A stretch of 24,882 nt of DNA, from assembly GCA_900555715.1 (NCBI GenBank), contig USMC01000037.1:1-24882 (forward strand). The letters are read 5' to 3'. The position numbers and the translations under genes are program-made. Under the pieces are notes generated by a model, which searched no databases, was not told the origin of the DNA, and worked only from the letters and a program-made list of their open reading frames with translations. The stretch comes from an uncultured Porphyromonadaceae bacterium (GTDB lineage Bacteria; Bacteroidota; Bacteroidia; Bacteroidales; Muribaculaceae). Shown one piece after another: positions 15,277 to 23,066 of this stretch. Position 1 is the first letter of the stretch. Each line of letters opens with the position of its first letter.

Positions 15277-15397
15277 GTATTTTGTCGGGAATCATGGAGT
15301 CTGGTTGTTTTGATAGTTAAATAAAGTTTTTCGATTTTAAATTATGCAAATTAAATTGAGCGCTTTCATCTTTTGTGGTCTTTTTGAGGCTTTTCAA

Positions 15398-15428
15398 TTG
15401 TATATACGGAAAATAATTATTAATTTTG
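15398..15428 (+). promoter_or_regulatory. rimP-nusA-infB operon promoter
   Basis: TTG (15398-15400), a 20-base spacer and TAATTTTG (15421-15428), giving a start near 15434. It is divergent from the M28 operon promoter about 120 bases away. The AT-rich stretch between the two promoters holds no gene. Confidence 0.7.
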
Positions 15429-15442
15429 CATCACATCTTCGG

Positions 15443-15474
15443 GAGGAGGAGAGGGCGCTGGCCTTCTCCTCTTC
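15443..15474 (+). promoter_or_regulatory. Strong hairpin in the rimP-nusA-infB 5' leader
   Basis: Bases 15443-15456 pair with 15461-15474 over 14 positions, two of them G-U, around the tetraloop GCTG. It begins about 9 bases after the predicted transcription start and ends 21 bases before the rimP ATG, leaving the AAAGG ribosome site (15479-15483) free. No T-run follows, so it is not a simple terminator. A role in mRNA stability or in autoregulation by an operon product is inferred only. Confidence 0.65.
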
Positions 15475-15495
15475 GTTTAAAGGTATCAGACATAT

Positions 15496-15981
15496 ATGAT
15501 AGATAAGGAATTACTGAAAGATACAGTTGCGCAGGCTATCGACGGAACAGATCTTTTTATTGTGGATATCAATGTCTCGCCGGCTAATGAGATCACGGTT
15601 ACGGTTGACAGTCCCACTGGTGTGGATATTGACCGGTGTGTGGCAGTCACTCGTGCAATCGAGGCTGTTTTCGACCGCGATGTCGAGGACTACGAGCTTG
15701 AGGTAGGCTCCGCAGGCATAACGTCGCCCATGACAGTACGTGCGCAGTTCGCAAAAAATGTCGGCAACGATGTCGAGATTCTCACGCGCGACGGTCGTAA
15801 GCTTCACGGTGTCCTTACCGCTGTCGCTCCCGGCGATCCGGCGGACCGCGATGTCGATTTTACGGTCGAAGTGCTTGTCCGCGTCAAGGAACCGGGCATG
15901 AAGAAAGCCGAGATGCGCCGTCAGTCTGTCGAACTTTCGTCGGGACAGTGCAAATATGTGCGCTACGACCTGAAATTTTAA
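15496..15981 (+). CDS. rimP: Ribosome maturation factor RimP
   Basis: Assists assembly of the 30S subunit. The 161-residue protein shows the two-domain plan: an N-terminal alpha/beta domain with IVDINVSPANEITVTVDSPTGVDIDRCVAVTRAIEAVFDR-type sequence (about 22-60) and the conserved YELEVGSAGIT motif (the family's Y-x-L-E-V-S-S-P-G-L), then an SH3-like C-terminal domain with ILTRDGRKLHGVL. An AAAGG site lies 12 bases before the ATG. It is first in the conserved rimP-nusA-infB operon. In place of the usual SSPG the motif reads GSAG, a minor variation. Confidence 0.93.
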   Translation: MIDKELLKDTVAQAIDGTDLFIVDINVSPANEITVTVDSPTGVDIDRCVAVTRAIEAVFDRDVEDYELEVGSAGITSPMTVRAQFAKNVGNDVEILTRDGRKLHGVLTAVAPGDPADRDVDFTVEVLVRVKEPGMKKAEMRRQSVELSSGQCKYVRYDLKF

Positions 15982-16019
15982 GTAAAATATTAAAAATCAG
16001 CATAAATCCCCTAAAAGCA

Positions 16020-17345
16020 ATGGCAAAGAAAGAGGAAACACCGAATATGGTGGAGCAATTCGCCGAATTCAAAGAGCTAAAGAACATCGACAAGACAACA
16101 ATGATCAGCGTGCTGGAAGAATCGTTCCGCAACGTGCTGGCAAAGATGTTCGGAACAGATGAAAATCTCGACGTTATCCTGAACCCTGACAAAGGCGACG
16201 TTCAGATTTTCCAGAACCTTGAAGTGGTTCCCGACGGTGAGGTCGAGAATCCAAATCTACAGATTTCGCTCACCGACGCGCGCGCCGACGACGACCCTGA
16301 GGCAGAGGTCGGCGAAGAGCACACGCGTGAGATTATTTTTGAGAAATTCGGTCGCCGCGCTATCCTCAATCTGCGTCAGACTCTTCAGAGCCGCATTCTC
16401 GACCTTCAGAAAGAGGCTGTCTATCAGAAATTCAAGGAACTTGAAGGTCAGCTTGTCAGCGGCGAGGTGTACCAGACATGGTCGCGCGAGACACTGCTTG
16501 TCGACAGCGACAACAATGAGCTGCTTCTTCCCAAGAGCGAGTCGATTCCCGGCGACTTCTTCCGCAAGGGCGAGACTGTCCGTGCAGTCATCTCTAACGT
16601 AGACAACAAGAATAATAATCCTAAAATCACCGTCTCGCGCACGAGCAACGATTTCCTTATCCGTCTTTTCGAACTCGAAGTACCCGAGATTCACGACGGA
16701 CTCATCAACATCCGCGCCGTTGCCCGCATTCCCGGAGAGCGCGCCAAGATAGCCGTCGAAAGCTACGACGAACGCATCGACCCCGTAGGCGCCTGTGTCG
16801 GTGTCAAAGGCTCGCGCATCCACGGCATCGTCCGTGAGCTCCGCAACGAGAATATCGATGTCATCAGCTTCACCAGCAATCCGTCGCTTTTCATTCAGCG
16901 TGCCCTCTCGCCGGCACGCATCTCCACAATACGTCTCGACGAGGACGCCAAGAAAGCCGAGGTGTTCCTCCGTCCCGAGGAAGTGTCGCTTGCCATCGGT
17001 AAGAACGGACACAACATCAAGCTCGCGACCATGCTCACGGGGTATGAAATCGACGTTTACCGCGACACGGAGATGATCTATGAAGACGATATCTTCCTTG
17101 ACGATTTCCGCGATGAAATCGACGCATGGGTCATCGAAGCACTCAAAAATATCGGCTGCGTAACAGCGAAAAGCGTCCTCAACACCCCGCGCAAGGAGCT
17201 GCTCGACAAGTCCGATCTTGAAGAAAACACTATCGACGAAGTTCTCGAAATCCTGCGCAGCGAATACGAAGACGACGACAACGAAAATGCCGCAGAAGCT
17301 TCGGCGGAGGGACAGGAAACAGATAAAAACGACGATCAGAAATAG
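16020..17345 (+). CDS. nusA: Transcription termination/antitermination factor NusA
   Basis: RNA-polymerase-binding factor controlling pausing, termination and antitermination. The protein has 441 residues from the ATG at 16020 (MAKKEETPNM). An earlier in-frame ATG at 15948 overlaps the rimP end and is less likely. Domain order is: polymerase-binding N-terminal domain (about 1-135), S1 domain (about 140-205, LPKSESIPGDFFRKGETV), KH1 (GACVGVKGSRIHGIVREL) and KH2 (SLAIGKNGHNIKLA). A single helical repeat with LKNIGCVTAKSVL follows, then a short acidic tail rich in Asp and Glu. The second acidic-repeat domain of E. coli NusA is missing, as expected outside Proteobacteria. The gene lies 38 bases after rimP. 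Confidence 0.95.
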   Translation: MAKKEETPNMVEQFAEFKELKNIDKTTMISVLEESFRNVLAKMFGTDENLDVILNPDKGDVQIFQNLEVVPDGEVENPNLQISLTDARADDDPEAEVGEEHTREIIFEKFGRRAILNLRQTLQSRILDLQKEAVYQKFKELEGQLVSGEVYQTWSRETLLVDSDNNELLLPKSESIPGDFFRKGETVRAVISNVDNKNNNPKITVSRTSNDFLIRLFELEVPEIHDGLINIRAVARIPGERAKIAVESYDERIDPVGACVGVKGSRIHGIVRELRNENIDVISFTSNPSLFIQRALSPARISTIRLDEDAKKAEVFLRPEEVSLAIGKNGHNIKLATMLTGYEIDVYRDTEMIYEDDIFLDDFRDEIDAWVIEALKNIGCVTAKSVLNTPRKELLDKSDLEENTIDEVLEILRSEYEDDDNENAAEASAEGQETDKNDDQK

Positions 17346-17425
17346 CGCTGCCGAAGGCACATAACGGCTAAGGTCGGTTTTTAATCAGTTTAATCCCTCA
17401 ACATCAAAAGAGTTTTAAAATATAT

Positions 17426-20422
17426 ATGGCGAAAACAAAAATAAGTAAGGTAGCGAAAGACTTGAACGTGTCGGTGTCGACAGTGATAGATTTCCTGCAG
17501 AAGAAAAATATAAGTATCGAGGAAAATCCTAACGCTCGTGTAGAAGACGATGTAGTGAATATGCTCATGAACGCCTTTGCCAGCGACAAGGACCTCAAGA
17601 ATCGTTCGGCTCAGATGAGTTCCGAACGTAAGGAAAGCCGTCAGAAACCGGCGGCGACCGACCGCAAGGCGGAGGAGATTAAACTCGGCGCGACAACGCA
17701 GAAACCGCGCATTCTCGGCAAGCTGGAACTCGACAAGAACGGTATGCCCGTAGTCCGTTCCGAGGCACCGCGCGCAGAGGCTCCGAAGCCCGAAGCTCCA
17801 AAGGCAGAAGTCGCAAAACCGCAGGAACACAAGCCTGAGCCTCCTAAAGCGGAGGCTGTTAAGACGGAAAAGCCCAAGGTGGAAGCACCTAAGGCAGAGG
17901 CACCGAAGCAGGAAGCTCCCAAACAGGAAGCTCCCAAACAGGAAGCTCCCAAGCCCGCACCCGCCAAGGCTGAGACTCCCAAGCCGGCGCCGGCAAAAGC
18001 AGAGGCTCCCAAGCCCGCTCCTGCCGCTCCCGAACAGAAGCCGCAGCCTAAGCCCGCTCCAAAGGAAGAGCAGCCGCAGAAACCTGCCGAACCGGAAGCT
18101 CCGGCAAAGCAGGAACCGGAGGTATTCACACTCCAGCGTTCCGCTCCGGCACCGTCGCTTAACATCGTAGGCAAAATCGACCTCGATGCGATGAACCTCA
18201 GTGTCCGTCCCAAGAAAAAGACCAAAGAGGAGCGTCGCAACGCCCGTGCCGCCGCAGCCGGTGCAGCCGGTGCAGCATCGGGCGACCGCAAGAAACGCCG
18301 CCGTATAGCGGGCAAAGAAAAAGTAGATATTGAAAAGGCCGGCAAGCAGCTCGCCGACAACCGTCAGGGCTCCGGCGAGGGTCGGCGTCGCGGCGGCGAC
18401 GCACAGGACAGCCGCCAGGGCGGCGGACAGAACCGTCAGGGAGGACAAAGCCGCAACGAGAGCCGTCGCGCCAACGCTTCTAAACCGTCCAAACGTCAGG
18501 TACAGCCTGAAGTAAGCGAAGAGGACGTACAGAAGCAGGTGAAAGAGACCCTCGCACGTCTCACCGCCAAAGACAAAGGTCTGAAAAAAGGTGTCAAGTG
18601 GCGTAAGGAGAAACGCGAGGCGAACGCCAACCGCGAGCGCGAGGCCATGCAGGCTGAAATGGCGGAGAGCCGTGTGCTCAAAATCACGGAGTTTGTCACT
18701 GCCAACGACCTGGCTCTGATGATGGACGTGCCTGTCAACAATGTCATCGCCACGTGTATGAATCTCGGTGTCATGGTGTCGATCAACCAGCGTCTCGATG
18801 CCGAAACCATCAACATTGTTGCGGATGAGTTCGGTTTCAGTACCGAATATGTGTCGGCTGAGGTAGCGGATGCCATTCATCAGGAAGAAGACAAGGAAGA
18901 AGACCTCGTGGCCCGTCCGCCTATCGTTACGGTCATGGGTCATGTCGACCACGGTAAGACGTCGCTGCTCGACTATATCCGCAACGCCAACGTCATAGCC
19001 GGCGAGGCCGGCGGCATCACGCAGCACATCGGCTCCTACAGCGTCAAAATGGCTGACGGACGTCATATCACCTTCCTGGACACTCCGGGTCACGAGGCAT
19101 TTACCGCTATGCGTGCCCGTGGCGCACAGGTGACAGATATTGTTATCATCATCGTCGCCGCCGACGACAACGTCATGCCGCAGACTGTCGAGGCTATCAA
19201 CCATGCATCGGCTGCAGGCGTTCCCATTGTCTTCGCCATCAACAAAATCGACAAGCCTCATGCAAATCCCGACAAAATCAAGGAAGAACTTGCCGGAATG
19301 AACTACCTCGTAGAGGAATGGGGCGGCAAATATCAGAGCCAGGACATATCGGCTAAAAAAGGCACCGGTGTCGACGAACTCATGGACAAGGTGCTTCTCG
19401 AAGCCGAACTTCTTGATCTGAAGGCAAACCCGAAGCGCAACGCTGTCGGTACCATCATAGAGTCGTCGCTCGACAAAGGACGCGGATATGTGGCAAACGT
19501 CCTCGTGCAGAACGGTACGCTCCACGTAGGCGACATCGTGCTCGCCGGCAACCACTACGGTCGTGTGCGCGCTATGTTCAACGAACGCAACCAGCGCATC
19601 AAGGAAGCCGGTCCTGCCACACCGGCGCTCATCCTCGGTCTGAACGGCGCGCCTCAGGCAGGCGATACGTTCAATGTGCTTGAGACAGAGCAGGAAGCAC
19701 GCGAAATAGCCACCAAGCGTGAGCAGCTTGCCCGCGAGCAGGGTCTGCGCACGACGAAGATGCTTACCCTCGAAGATATCGGACGCCGCCGTGCTATCGG
19801 TAACTTCCAGGAGCTCAACATCATTGTCAAAGGCGACGTCGACGGCTCCATCGAGGCGCTTTCCGATTCGCTCATCAAGCTCTCCACCGACGAAATCCAG
19901 ATCAACGTGCTGCATAAGGCTGTCGGCGAAATTTCCGAAAGCGACGTCACCCTTGCCGCAGCTTCCGATGCCATCATCATCGGTTTCCAGGTGCGCCCGA
20001 GCCTTGCCGCCCGGCGTGCTGCGGAGCGCGACGGTGTTCAGATACGTCTCTATTCCATCATATATCAGGCTATCGAGGATGTCAAGGACGCTATGGCGGG
20101 TATGCTCGCGCCTGAAATAAAGGAAGAGATCACCGGTACTGCCGAAGTGCTTGAAACATTCCATGTCAGCAAGGTCGGCACCATTGCCGGCGCCATGGTG
20201 CGTGAAGGTAAGCTCAAGCGCGGCAGCAAGGTGCGCCTCATCCGCGACGGTATTGTCCGCTATACGGGCGAGCTCGGTTCGCTCAAGCGCTTTAAGGACG
20301 ACGCTAAGGAAGTCCTTGCCGGTTTCGACTGCGGTCTTTCCATCGCCGGATACAACGATATCAAAGTCGGAGATATGGTCGAAGGCTTCGAAGAGAAAGA
20401 AGTCGCCCGTACGTCGATATGA
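17426..20422 (+). CDS. infB: Translation initiation factor IF-2
   Basis: GTPase that brings initiator tRNA to the 30S subunit and promotes subunit joining. The protein has 998 residues. A small IF2_N domain (about 1-52, SKVAKDLNVSVSTVIDFLQK) is followed by a long Pro/Ala/Lys/Glu-rich linker (about 110-240), a basic Gly/Arg/Gln-rich stretch (about 270-360) and a second IF2_N-like domain (about 410-460). The G domain follows, with GHVDHGKT (about 505-512), DTPGHEAF (552) and NKID (606), and then the beta-barrel and C-terminal tRNA-binding domains. The linker includes perfect 15-bp tandem repeats. It lies 80 bases after nusA, and a strong terminator ends the operon. Confidence 0.96.
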   Translation: MAKTKISKVAKDLNVSVSTVIDFLQKKNISIEENPNARVEDDVVNMLMNAFASDKDLKNRSAQMSSERKESRQKPAATDRKAEEIKLGATTQKPRILGKLELDKNGMPVVRSEAPRAEAPKPEAPKAEVAKPQEHKPEPPKAEAVKTEKPKVEAPKAEAPKQEAPKQEAPKQEAPKPAPAKAETPKPAPAKAEAPKPAPAAPEQKPQPKPAPKEEQPQKPAEPEAPAKQEPEVFTLQRSAPAPSLNIVGKIDLDAMNLSVRPKKKTKEERRNARAAAAGAAGAASGDRKKRRRIAGKEKVDIEKAGKQLADNRQGSGEGRRRGGDAQDSRQGGGQNRQGGQSRNESRRANASKPSKRQVQPEVSEEDVQKQVKETLARLTAKDKGLKKGVKWRKEKREANANREREAMQAEMAESRVLKITEFVTANDLALMMDVPVNNVIATCMNLGVMVSINQRLDAETINIVADEFGFSTEYVSAEVADAIHQEEDKEEDLVARPPIVTVMGHVDHGKTSLLDYIRNANVIAGEAGGITQHIGSYSVKMADGRHITFLDTPGHEAFTAMRARGAQVTDIVIIIVAADDNVMPQTVEAINHASAAGVPIVFAINKIDKPHANPDKIKEELAGMNYLVEEWGGKYQSQDISAKKGTGVDELMDKVLLEAELLDLKANPKRNAVGTIIESSLDKGRGYVANVLVQNGTLHVGDIVLAGNHYGRVRAMFNERNQRIKEAGPATPALILGLNGAPQAGDTFNVLETEQEAREIATKREQLAREQGLRTTKMLTLEDIGRRRAIGNFQELNIIVKGDVDGSIEALSDSLIKLSTDEIQINVLHKAVGEISESDVTLAAASDAIIIGFQVRPSLAARRAAERDGVQIRLYSIIYQAIEDVKDAMAGMLAPEIKEEITGTAEVLETFHVSKVGTIAGAMVREGKLKRGSKVRLIRDGIVRYTGELGSLKRFKDDAKEVLAGFDCGLSIAGYNDIKVGDMVEGFEEKEVARTSI
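17909..17953 (+). repeat. Three 15-bp tandem repeats in the infB linker
   Basis: Units at 17909-17923, 17924-17938 and 17939-17953 are CAGGAAGCTCCCAAA (the last ends AAG) and encode Q-E-A-P-K three times. Looser K-P-A-P-A-K-A-E-x-P repeats follow. Near-identical DNA points to recent slippage expansion of the linker. Confidence 0.85.
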
Positions 20423-20446
20423 TGAACGATATATAGAATCATTTAT

Positions 20447-20480
20447 AACTCGGGGGCGGATGTCCGTCTCCGAGTTTTTT
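20447..20480 (+). terminator. Intrinsic terminator after infB, just upstream of the next gene
   Basis: AACTCGGGGGCGGA (20447-20460) pairs with TCCGTCTCCGAGTT (20463-20476) over 14 positions, two of them G-U, and runs into six T (20475-20480). It lies 24 bases past the infB stop and 17 bases before the next ATG. Confidence 0.9.
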
Positions 20481-20497
20481 CAAAAATACCATAAACT

Positions 20498-21271
20498 ATG
20501 AAAAAACTACTTGCAATTCTCTCTCTCGCCGCCGTGCTGGCTCCTGTGGACGCTATGGCAGCGCGTACTATTGATTTCGAAAACCCCGAAATGCATGTCT
20601 CTCTGCCCGATTCAGCAACGGGACGCGCCGTTGTCATTCTTCCCGGCGGAGCTTACGTCATGCACGCTATGGAACATGAAGGTACCGACTGGGCTCCGTT
20701 CTTCAACGAACGCGGCATCGCTACTCTTGTACTGAGGTATACTCTTCCCGAAGGCGACCGCAACAAGCCTATGAACGATGTCCGCAAGGCAATATCACTC
20801 TTGCGTGAGAATGCCGCGGAGTGGGGGATAGATCCAGCTCAGATAGGCATTATGGGCTCTTCTGCCGGAGGACACCTTGCTGCAACAGTCGCCAACCATT
20901 TCGAAGGCGCCGACCGCCCGGCGTTCCAGATTCTGTTCTATCCTGTCATTTCGCTCGATCCGGCTGTCACCCATCAGGTTACACACGACAATTTCCTCGG
21001 TGCGGCACCGGCGGCAGGTATTCAGGAGAAATTCAGCAACGAGAACGCCGTCACCGCCGATTCTCCGCGCGCTATCATGCTCCTCTCCAACGATGACGAC
21101 TGCGTAGTGCCTGAGAACTCCGTCCGCTACTACACTGCACTTAACAAAGCGCACGTGCCTGTGACGATGCACATCTACCCCTCGGGCAATCACGGCTGGG
21201 GATTCCGCACGTCTTTCCCCTTCCACGACGCCATGCTTCTCGACCTTTCCGACTGGCTTAAAACTTTCTGA
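20498..21271 (+). CDS. Secreted alpha/beta-hydrolase (esterase/lipase-like)
   Basis: A 257-residue exported hydrolase with a Sec signal peptide (MKKLLAILSLAAVLA, cleavage near AMA-AR, residues 21-22). The alpha/beta-hydrolase core shows the oxyanion-hole motif LPGGAY (48-53), the nucleophile elbow GSSAGG (Ser122), an acid in SNDDDCVVP (Asp200 or Asp201) and the catalytic His232 in GNHGWG. The arrangement matches acetyl-xylan-esterase-like and BD-FAE-type carbohydrate esterases used by gut Bacteroidota on acetylated plant glycans. No polysaccharide-utilization genes adjoin it, so the substrate is open. A terminator hairpin lies directly upstream and no promoter is visible between that hairpin and the ATG. 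Expression therefore probably depends on readthrough from infB or an unrecognised promoter. Confidence 0.87.
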   Translation: MKKLLAILSLAAVLAPVDAMAARTIDFENPEMHVSLPDSATGRAVVILPGGAYVMHAMEHEGTDWAPFFNERGIATLVLRYTLPEGDRNKPMNDVRKAISLLRENAAEWGIDPAQIGIMGSSAGGHLAATVANHFEGADRPAFQILFYPVISLDPAVTHQVTHDNFLGAAPAAGIQEKFSNENAVTADSPRAIMLLSNDDDCVVPENSVRYYTALNKAHVPVTMHIYPSGNHGWGFRTSFPFHDAMLLDLSDWLKTF

Positions 21272-21281
21272 TACTGCATAA

Positions 21282-21319
21282 AAAACGGCTTCCGTCACAT
21301 TGAGTGCGGAAGCCGTTTT
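21282..21319. terminator. Bidirectional terminator between convergent genes
   Basis: AAAACGGCTTCCG (21282-21294) and CGGAAGCCGTTTT (21307-21319) pair perfectly over 13 bp around a 12-base loop, with A-tract and T-tract at the two ends. It serves both the rightward esterase gene and the leftward transporter gene. Confidence 0.9.
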
Positions 21320-21332
21320 CTTTATGATAAGA

Positions 21333-22913
21333 TCAGATTACGTCTTTTTCTTCTGTCTTGAGAGGTTTGGGAGCTTCTTTTACGGGGGTGTCGGATGTGA
21401 CGCGTTCAAGCCACTTGACCATGCCGAACATGACACCCATAGATACGAGGCAGACGGCGAGGAACACGCCCCATGCGTACGAAAGAGGCCATTTGTTGTA
21501 CATCAGCGGACCGATCCACAGAAGGAGGTTGCCGACGGCGGTAGCACCGAGCCACAGACCCTGGCACAGACCCTGGAGATGCTTGGGAGCGACTTTCGAA
21601 ACGAACGAAAGACCCAGCGGAGAAATGAACAGCTCTGCGACTGTGAGGAAGAAATAGAGCGCTACGAGAACCCACGGACCTGCTTTCAGACCTTCCTTGG
21701 CGACGCTTGACATTTCGCGGAATTCATCGCCCGAAGGATAGCCCTGGATGGCGCAGAAGACAGCGAGGAAAAGGTAGGCGAGACCGGCAAGACCCATGCC
21801 TATGCCAATTTTCTTGGGTGTTGAGATTTCATGTCCGCGGCGGCTCAGCCAGCCGAAGATGAACATGATGACAGGAGTAAGGACAATGACGAAGAAGGGG
21901 TTGACGGCCTGCCATATCTCGGGAGCTATTTTGTCGGTCTGTATGAAGTCGCGGGCGAAGAGCGACAGCGATGTGCCGTTCTGGTGGAAGGAGAACCAGA
22001 AGAAAATCACGACTCCGAGCACGGCGAAGAGTGCTGCCATGCGCTGTTTGATTTCCTTTGCCTGCGCTTTGATTTCTTCTTTGCTGACAGTTGCGTTTTC
22101 AGTCTTTACGCGTGCAGCAGGTGTGGGAAGCATGCTCTTGGTGAAGATGAATATGAGCAGCGAGATAACCATTGCGGCGATTGAGGCGATGAAAGAGTAG
22201 TGGATGCCGGTGTTGAAAACATCGAGATACTGCGAGCAGAAAGCCTGGAGGTCGGCGCCCGCCTGATGTCCGGCGGCTGTGGCGACGGCATAGAGGTTTT
22301 CCATGTTCTCGGCAGACATTGCACTGGCGTCGTTGAGGTAGTTGTGGCACATTTCGGGGAAGTCGGCATTATATACCATGTTGTGCACGTCGAGCCACCA
22401 GCTGCGGAGCAGGGGGGCGACGAACGGCGCTATGAGACCGCCGATGTTGATGAATACATAGAATATCTGGAATCCGGAGTCACGTTTGTCGCTGTAGCGG
22501 GGATTGTCGTACAGCTGACCGACTATGGCCTGCAGGTTGCCTTTGAAGAGACCGTTGCCGAAAGCGATGAGGAAGAGCGCGAAACATGTCAGTGCCAGAA
22601 GCCATACATGGTTGCCTGCCGAGTGCAGGATAGGTATTGCAAGGAGGACATATCCGAGAGTCATCACGATGAGACCGTTGATGATTGTGCCTTTGTAGTT
22701 CTGTGTGCGGTCGGCTATTATGCCGCCTACGAGGCTGAGAATGTAGATGCCGGCATAGAAGACGGAGTAGATCATAGTGCTTGTCTCGCCGGACAAGCCG
22801 AATTTAGAGCAGAGGAAGAGCACGAGCACGGCATTCATGATGTAGTAGCCGAAACGCTCGCCCATGTTGCTCAGGGCTGCGGGGATGAGCCCCGACGGAT
22901 GATTTTTGAACAT
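21333..22913 (-). CDS. POT-family (PTR2) proton-dependent peptide transporter
   Basis: Inner-membrane major-facilitator protein importing di- and tripeptides with protons. Its 526 residues contain about 12-14 hydrophobic helices, among them VLVLFLCSKFG, IYILSLVGGIIADR (the MFS loop G-x-x-A-D-R), LTCFALFLIAFGNGLFKGNL (the POT signature region) and VLVALYFFLTVAELFISPLG. The N-terminal motif reads NMGERFGYY (16-24), where the family consensus is E-x-x-E-R-F-x-Y-Y, so the first Glu is Asn. A central cytoplasmic loop rich in Lys/Glu (about 270-300) is normal. The VAELFISP motif late in the protein fits the conserved E-L-x-x-S-P of POT helix 10. It stands alone on the minus strand between two terminators, and its promoter is not clear. 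Confidence 0.9.
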   Translation of the reverse strand: MFKNHPSGLIPAALSNMGERFGYYIMNAVLVLFLCSKFGLSGETSTMIYSVFYAGIYILSLVGGIIADRTQNYKGTIINGLIVMTLGYVLLAIPILHSAGNHVWLLALTCFALFLIAFGNGLFKGNLQAIVGQLYDNPRYSDKRDSGFQIFYVFINIGGLIAPFVAPLLRSWWLDVHNMVYNADFPEMCHNYLNDASAMSAENMENLYAVATAAGHQAGADLQAFCSQYLDVFNTGIHYSFIASIAAMVISLLIFIFTKSMLPTPAARVKTENATVSKEEIKAQAKEIKQRMAALFAVLGVVIFFWFSFHQNGTSLSLFARDFIQTDKIAPEIWQAVNPFFVIVLTPVIMFIFGWLSRRGHEISTPKKIGIGMGLAGLAYLFLAVFCAIQGYPSGDEFREMSSVAKEGLKAGPWVLVALYFFLTVAELFISPLGLSFVSKVAPKHLQGLCQGLWLGATAVGNLLLWIGPLMYNKWPLSYAWGVFLAVCLVSMGVMFGMVKWLERVTSDTPVKEAPKPLKTEEKDVI

Positions 22914-23017
22914 ATTTTTAAGCTTTGATAATTGGCTGGTTTAGATTGCGAGTGCTAATTTAGTGTTTTTTTGGCATATATTGCCTATTTGAATAAAAAA
23001 ATCGAACATAGGGCTAC

Positions 23018-23045
23018 AAAAAAGAGAGCTGCGGGGGCAGCTCTC
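23018..23045 (-). terminator. Intrinsic terminator after the rluB-like gene
   Basis: Read on the minus strand, GAGAGCTGC pairs with GCAGCTCTC (23037-23045 with 23024-23032) around four C, followed by six T. It lies 22 bases past the stop codon. Confidence 0.9.
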
Positions 23046-23066
23046 CTGATATTTGGTCGGTTGATA

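Noticed and set aside
16257..17360. 367-codon leftward reading opposite nusA
   Set aside because: Antisense shadow of a certain gene, with no homologous pattern or promoter.
17390..20164. 924-codon leftward open reading opposite infB
   Set aside because: A shadow of infB caused by its codon bias; the repeated Leu/Phe/Arg/Gly composition is an antisense artefact.
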